A DNA stretch of 64,000 nt from NCBI GenBank assembly GCA_002500745.1, contig DLST01000010.1:310001-374000 (forward strand). The letters are read 5' to 3'. Each line of letters opens with the position of its first letter. The stretch's first letter is position 1. Origin of the DNA: Sphingobacterium sp. UBA7855 (GTDB lineage Bacteria > Bacteroidota > Bacteroidia > Sphingobacteriales > Sphingobacteriaceae). The position numbers and the translations under genes are program-made. Under the pieces are notes generated by a model. The model did not search any database. It was not told where the DNA came from and saw only the letters and a list, made by a program, of their open reading frames with translations. Positions 62,860 to 64,000 of this stretch are shown one piece after another.

Positions 62860-63735
62860 TTAGTCTTCGTCAATAAAACGTTTGGTGATTGGTGAGTATG
62901 TCTCAATTCTTCTGTCCCGAAGAAATGGCCAGTGTTTTCTAAAATAATCCGATTCATTTAAGTCCAATTCGACGACCTCAATTTCCTCTTTGTCATGAGA
63001 AGCTAGGTAAAGCAATTTTCCCTGTCCATTTGTTACGAAACTTCCGCCCCAGAACTTCATGGCGCCATTCTGTTCATATCCAACACGATTAACAGCTACC
63101 ACTGGAACGCCGTTAGCAACTGCATGGGAGCGTTGTATGGTTTGCCATGCGTTATACTGATCTTTGTTAGTTTCTTCGTCCTGATCAGTTGCCCATCCGA
63201 TAGCCGTAGGATAAAATAAAATTTCAGCGCCCATTAAGGCGGTAATCCGAGAAGCTTCAGGGTACCATTGATCCCAACAGATTAAAATTCCTATTTTGCC
63301 AAATTGTGTTTTGAATACTTTGTAGCCTAGATCACCCGGCGTAAAATAGAATTTTTCATAAAAAGCGGGGTCATCTGGAATATGCATTTTCCGATATTTC
63401 CCCAAATATGAGCCATCCGCATCTAATACGGCGGTTGTATTATGGTAAAGTCCTTCGGCTCTTTTTTCAAATAATGAAGCGATAATGACGACTCCAGCTT
63501 CCTTGGCGATAGCCGATAGTGCATCGGTGGATGGACCAGGGATGGTTTCAGCCAATGCGAAATTGTCATAATCTTCTACATCGCAGAAATATAAAGAGGT
63601 AAATAGTTCTTGCAGACACACGATTTGCGCACCTTTTGCAGCGGCCTCTTTTACTTTAGCGATAGCTTTTTCGAGATTCTCTTGTTTGCTTGCGGTACAG
63701 CTCATCTGTACAACTCCAACTTTTACTTTGCTCAT
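62860..63735 (-). CDS. aguB: N-carbamoylputrescine amidase
   Basis: 291 residues, nitrilase fold. It hydrolyses N-carbamoylputrescine to putrescine, CO2 and ammonia. Seen: the catalytic triad Glu43 in LQELFTSLYF, Lys116 in GKYRKMHIPDDP, and Cys153 in ILICWDQWYPEASR. The pairing with aguA fixes the assignment. The promoter element TATCTTTG lies 26 nt upstream. Confidence 0.95.
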   Translation of the reverse strand: MSKVKVGVVQMSCTASKQENLEKAIAKVKEAAAKGAQIVCLQELFTSLYFCDVEDYDNFALAETIPGPSTDALSAIAKEAGVVIIASLFEKRAEGLYHNTTAVLDADGSYLGKYRKMHIPDDPAFYEKFYFTPGDLGYKVFKTQFGKIGILICWDQWYPEASRITALMGAEILFYPTAIGWATDQDEETNKDQYNAWQTIQRSHAVANGVPVVAVNRVGYEQNGAMKFWGGSFVTNGQGKLLYLASHDKEEIEVVELDLNESDYFRKHWPFLRDRRIETYSPITKRFIDED

Positions 63736-63761
63736 TCTTTAATGCTTATTTAATTCAAGCA

Positions 63762-63769
63762 CAAAGATA
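63762..63769 (-). promoter_or_regulatory. -7 promoter element of aguB
   Basis: TATCTTTG on the minus strand, perfect TAnnTTTG, 26 nt before the ATG. No clear -33 box. Confidence 0.5.
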
Positions 63770-63803
63770 CTATTCTTAATTTGGATTTGGTCTTTAGGTA
63801 AAA

Positions 63804-63829
63804 ACAAAAAGAGCTCTTAGAGCTCTTTT
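63804..63829 (-). terminator. rpoN terminator overlapping its stop codon
   Basis: AAAAGAGCTC-TTA-GAGCTCTTTT: on the minus strand the left arm is the last codons (Lys-Glu-Leu), the 3-nt loop is the TAA stop, and the right arm is followed by TTTGTTTTTACC. Confidence 0.72.
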
Positions 63830-64000
63830 CGTAATCTTGCTACAGGGATATTCAATGCCTCCCGATATTTTGCTACCGTTCGTCGCGCAATATTATAGCC
63901 TTTTTCTTTCAGGATCTCAGTAAGCTTTTCATCAGCTAGTGGTTTTCTCTTATTTTCTTTTGAAATACACTCCTCCAATATTTTTTTAACTTCCTTATTG
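63817..64000 (-). CDS. rpoN: RNA polymerase sigma-54 factor, C-terminal end (partial)
   Basis: The last 60 codons, cut by the right edge; too short to hold a start. Translating the minus strand gives a helix rich in Lys/Glu (NKEVKKILEECISKENKRKP), LADEKLTEILKEKGYNIARR and the RpoN box ARRTVAKYREALNIP, which binds the -24 promoter element. The stop is TAA at 63817-63819. Sigma-54 drives activator-dependent promoters. The stop codon sits in the loop of a terminator hairpin. Confidence 0.93.
   Translation of the reverse strand, partial: NKEVKKILEECISKENKRKPLADEKLTEILKEKGYNIARRTVAKYREALNIPVARLRKEL

Overview
This 64 kb window is a housekeeping stretch of a chromosome from a Bacteroidota bacterium. 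It is most likely a Sphingobacteriaceae member close to Sphingobacterium, although the genus is inferred from protein style rather than from a search. Supporting signs are promoters of the Bacteroidota type (TTG or TTTG, about 19-20 nt, TAnnTTTG) with few Shine-Dalgarno sites, a CarboxypepD_reg-type TonB receptor, head-GIN, DUF3276 (PUR), DUF983, DUF3810 and DUF4397 proteins, the futalosine menaquinone route, AsnA, and lipid A synthesis. I saw no insertion sequence, prophage, CRISPR array, rRNA operon or plasmid module.

Layout. 1-2.1 kb: the 3' end of katG, a DinB-like protein and a secreted Ser-rich head-GIN protein. 2.4-5.5 kb: a minus-strand thiamine salvage operon, thiM-thiE-thiD-tenA, behind a TPP riboswitch. 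5.5-10.2 kb: VanW, a secreted unknown, dienelactone hydrolase, an HIBADH-like dehydrogenase and a Crp/Fnr regulator that is divergent from a TonB receptor (10.6-13.2 kb). 13.3-17.1 kb: two accessory proteins, then an aromatic amino acid pair (aminotransferase-tyrA). 17.4-21.9 kb: an MsbA-like exporter, then mqnE, a histidine phosphatase and mqnA. 22.3-27.9 kb: a DbpA-like helicase, asnA, iscA, iscS, DUF983 and an AraC regulator. 28.4-33.6 kb: a 2-hydroxyacid dehydrogenase and a four-gene envelope-stress-like operon (LiaF-like, LytS-type kinase, LytTR regulator, serine hydrolase). 33.9-41.1 kb: a PUR protein, an alpha/beta hydrolase, three tRNA-Arg(ACG) genes, adk, obg, TM2 and DUF2752 proteins, carA with a leader, and eno. 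41.2-49.6 kb: DUF72, MFS and YceH on the minus strand; HDAC-like, NdpA-like and DUF3810 on the plus strand; then a secreted unknown, lpxB and an FtsB-like protein. 49.7-58.1 kb: a DUF4397 lipoprotein, YkvA, purH, udk, a LysM protein, an unknown protein, a FadL-like porin and a Gly/Trp/Tyr-rich lipoprotein. 58.3-64 kb: proS, an epimerase-like protein, a DeoR regulator, the putrescine pair aguA/aguB, and the 3' end of rpoN.

No clear-cut new defence or biosynthetic system is visible. The most interesting unexplained signals are regulatory. A structured, apparently non-coding plus-strand element with mutually exclusive helices and its own terminator lies at about 28.16-28.32 kb. Four unrelated genes have a TAnnTTTG promoter element exactly 4 nt before the ATG, which predicts leaderless mRNAs. 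A promoter, tiny ORF and terminator lie ahead of carA. A perfect 11-bp hairpin sits in the eno leader. A duplicated promoter and leader drives the tRNA-Arg genes. Gene functions are read from motifs only, with no database search behind them.
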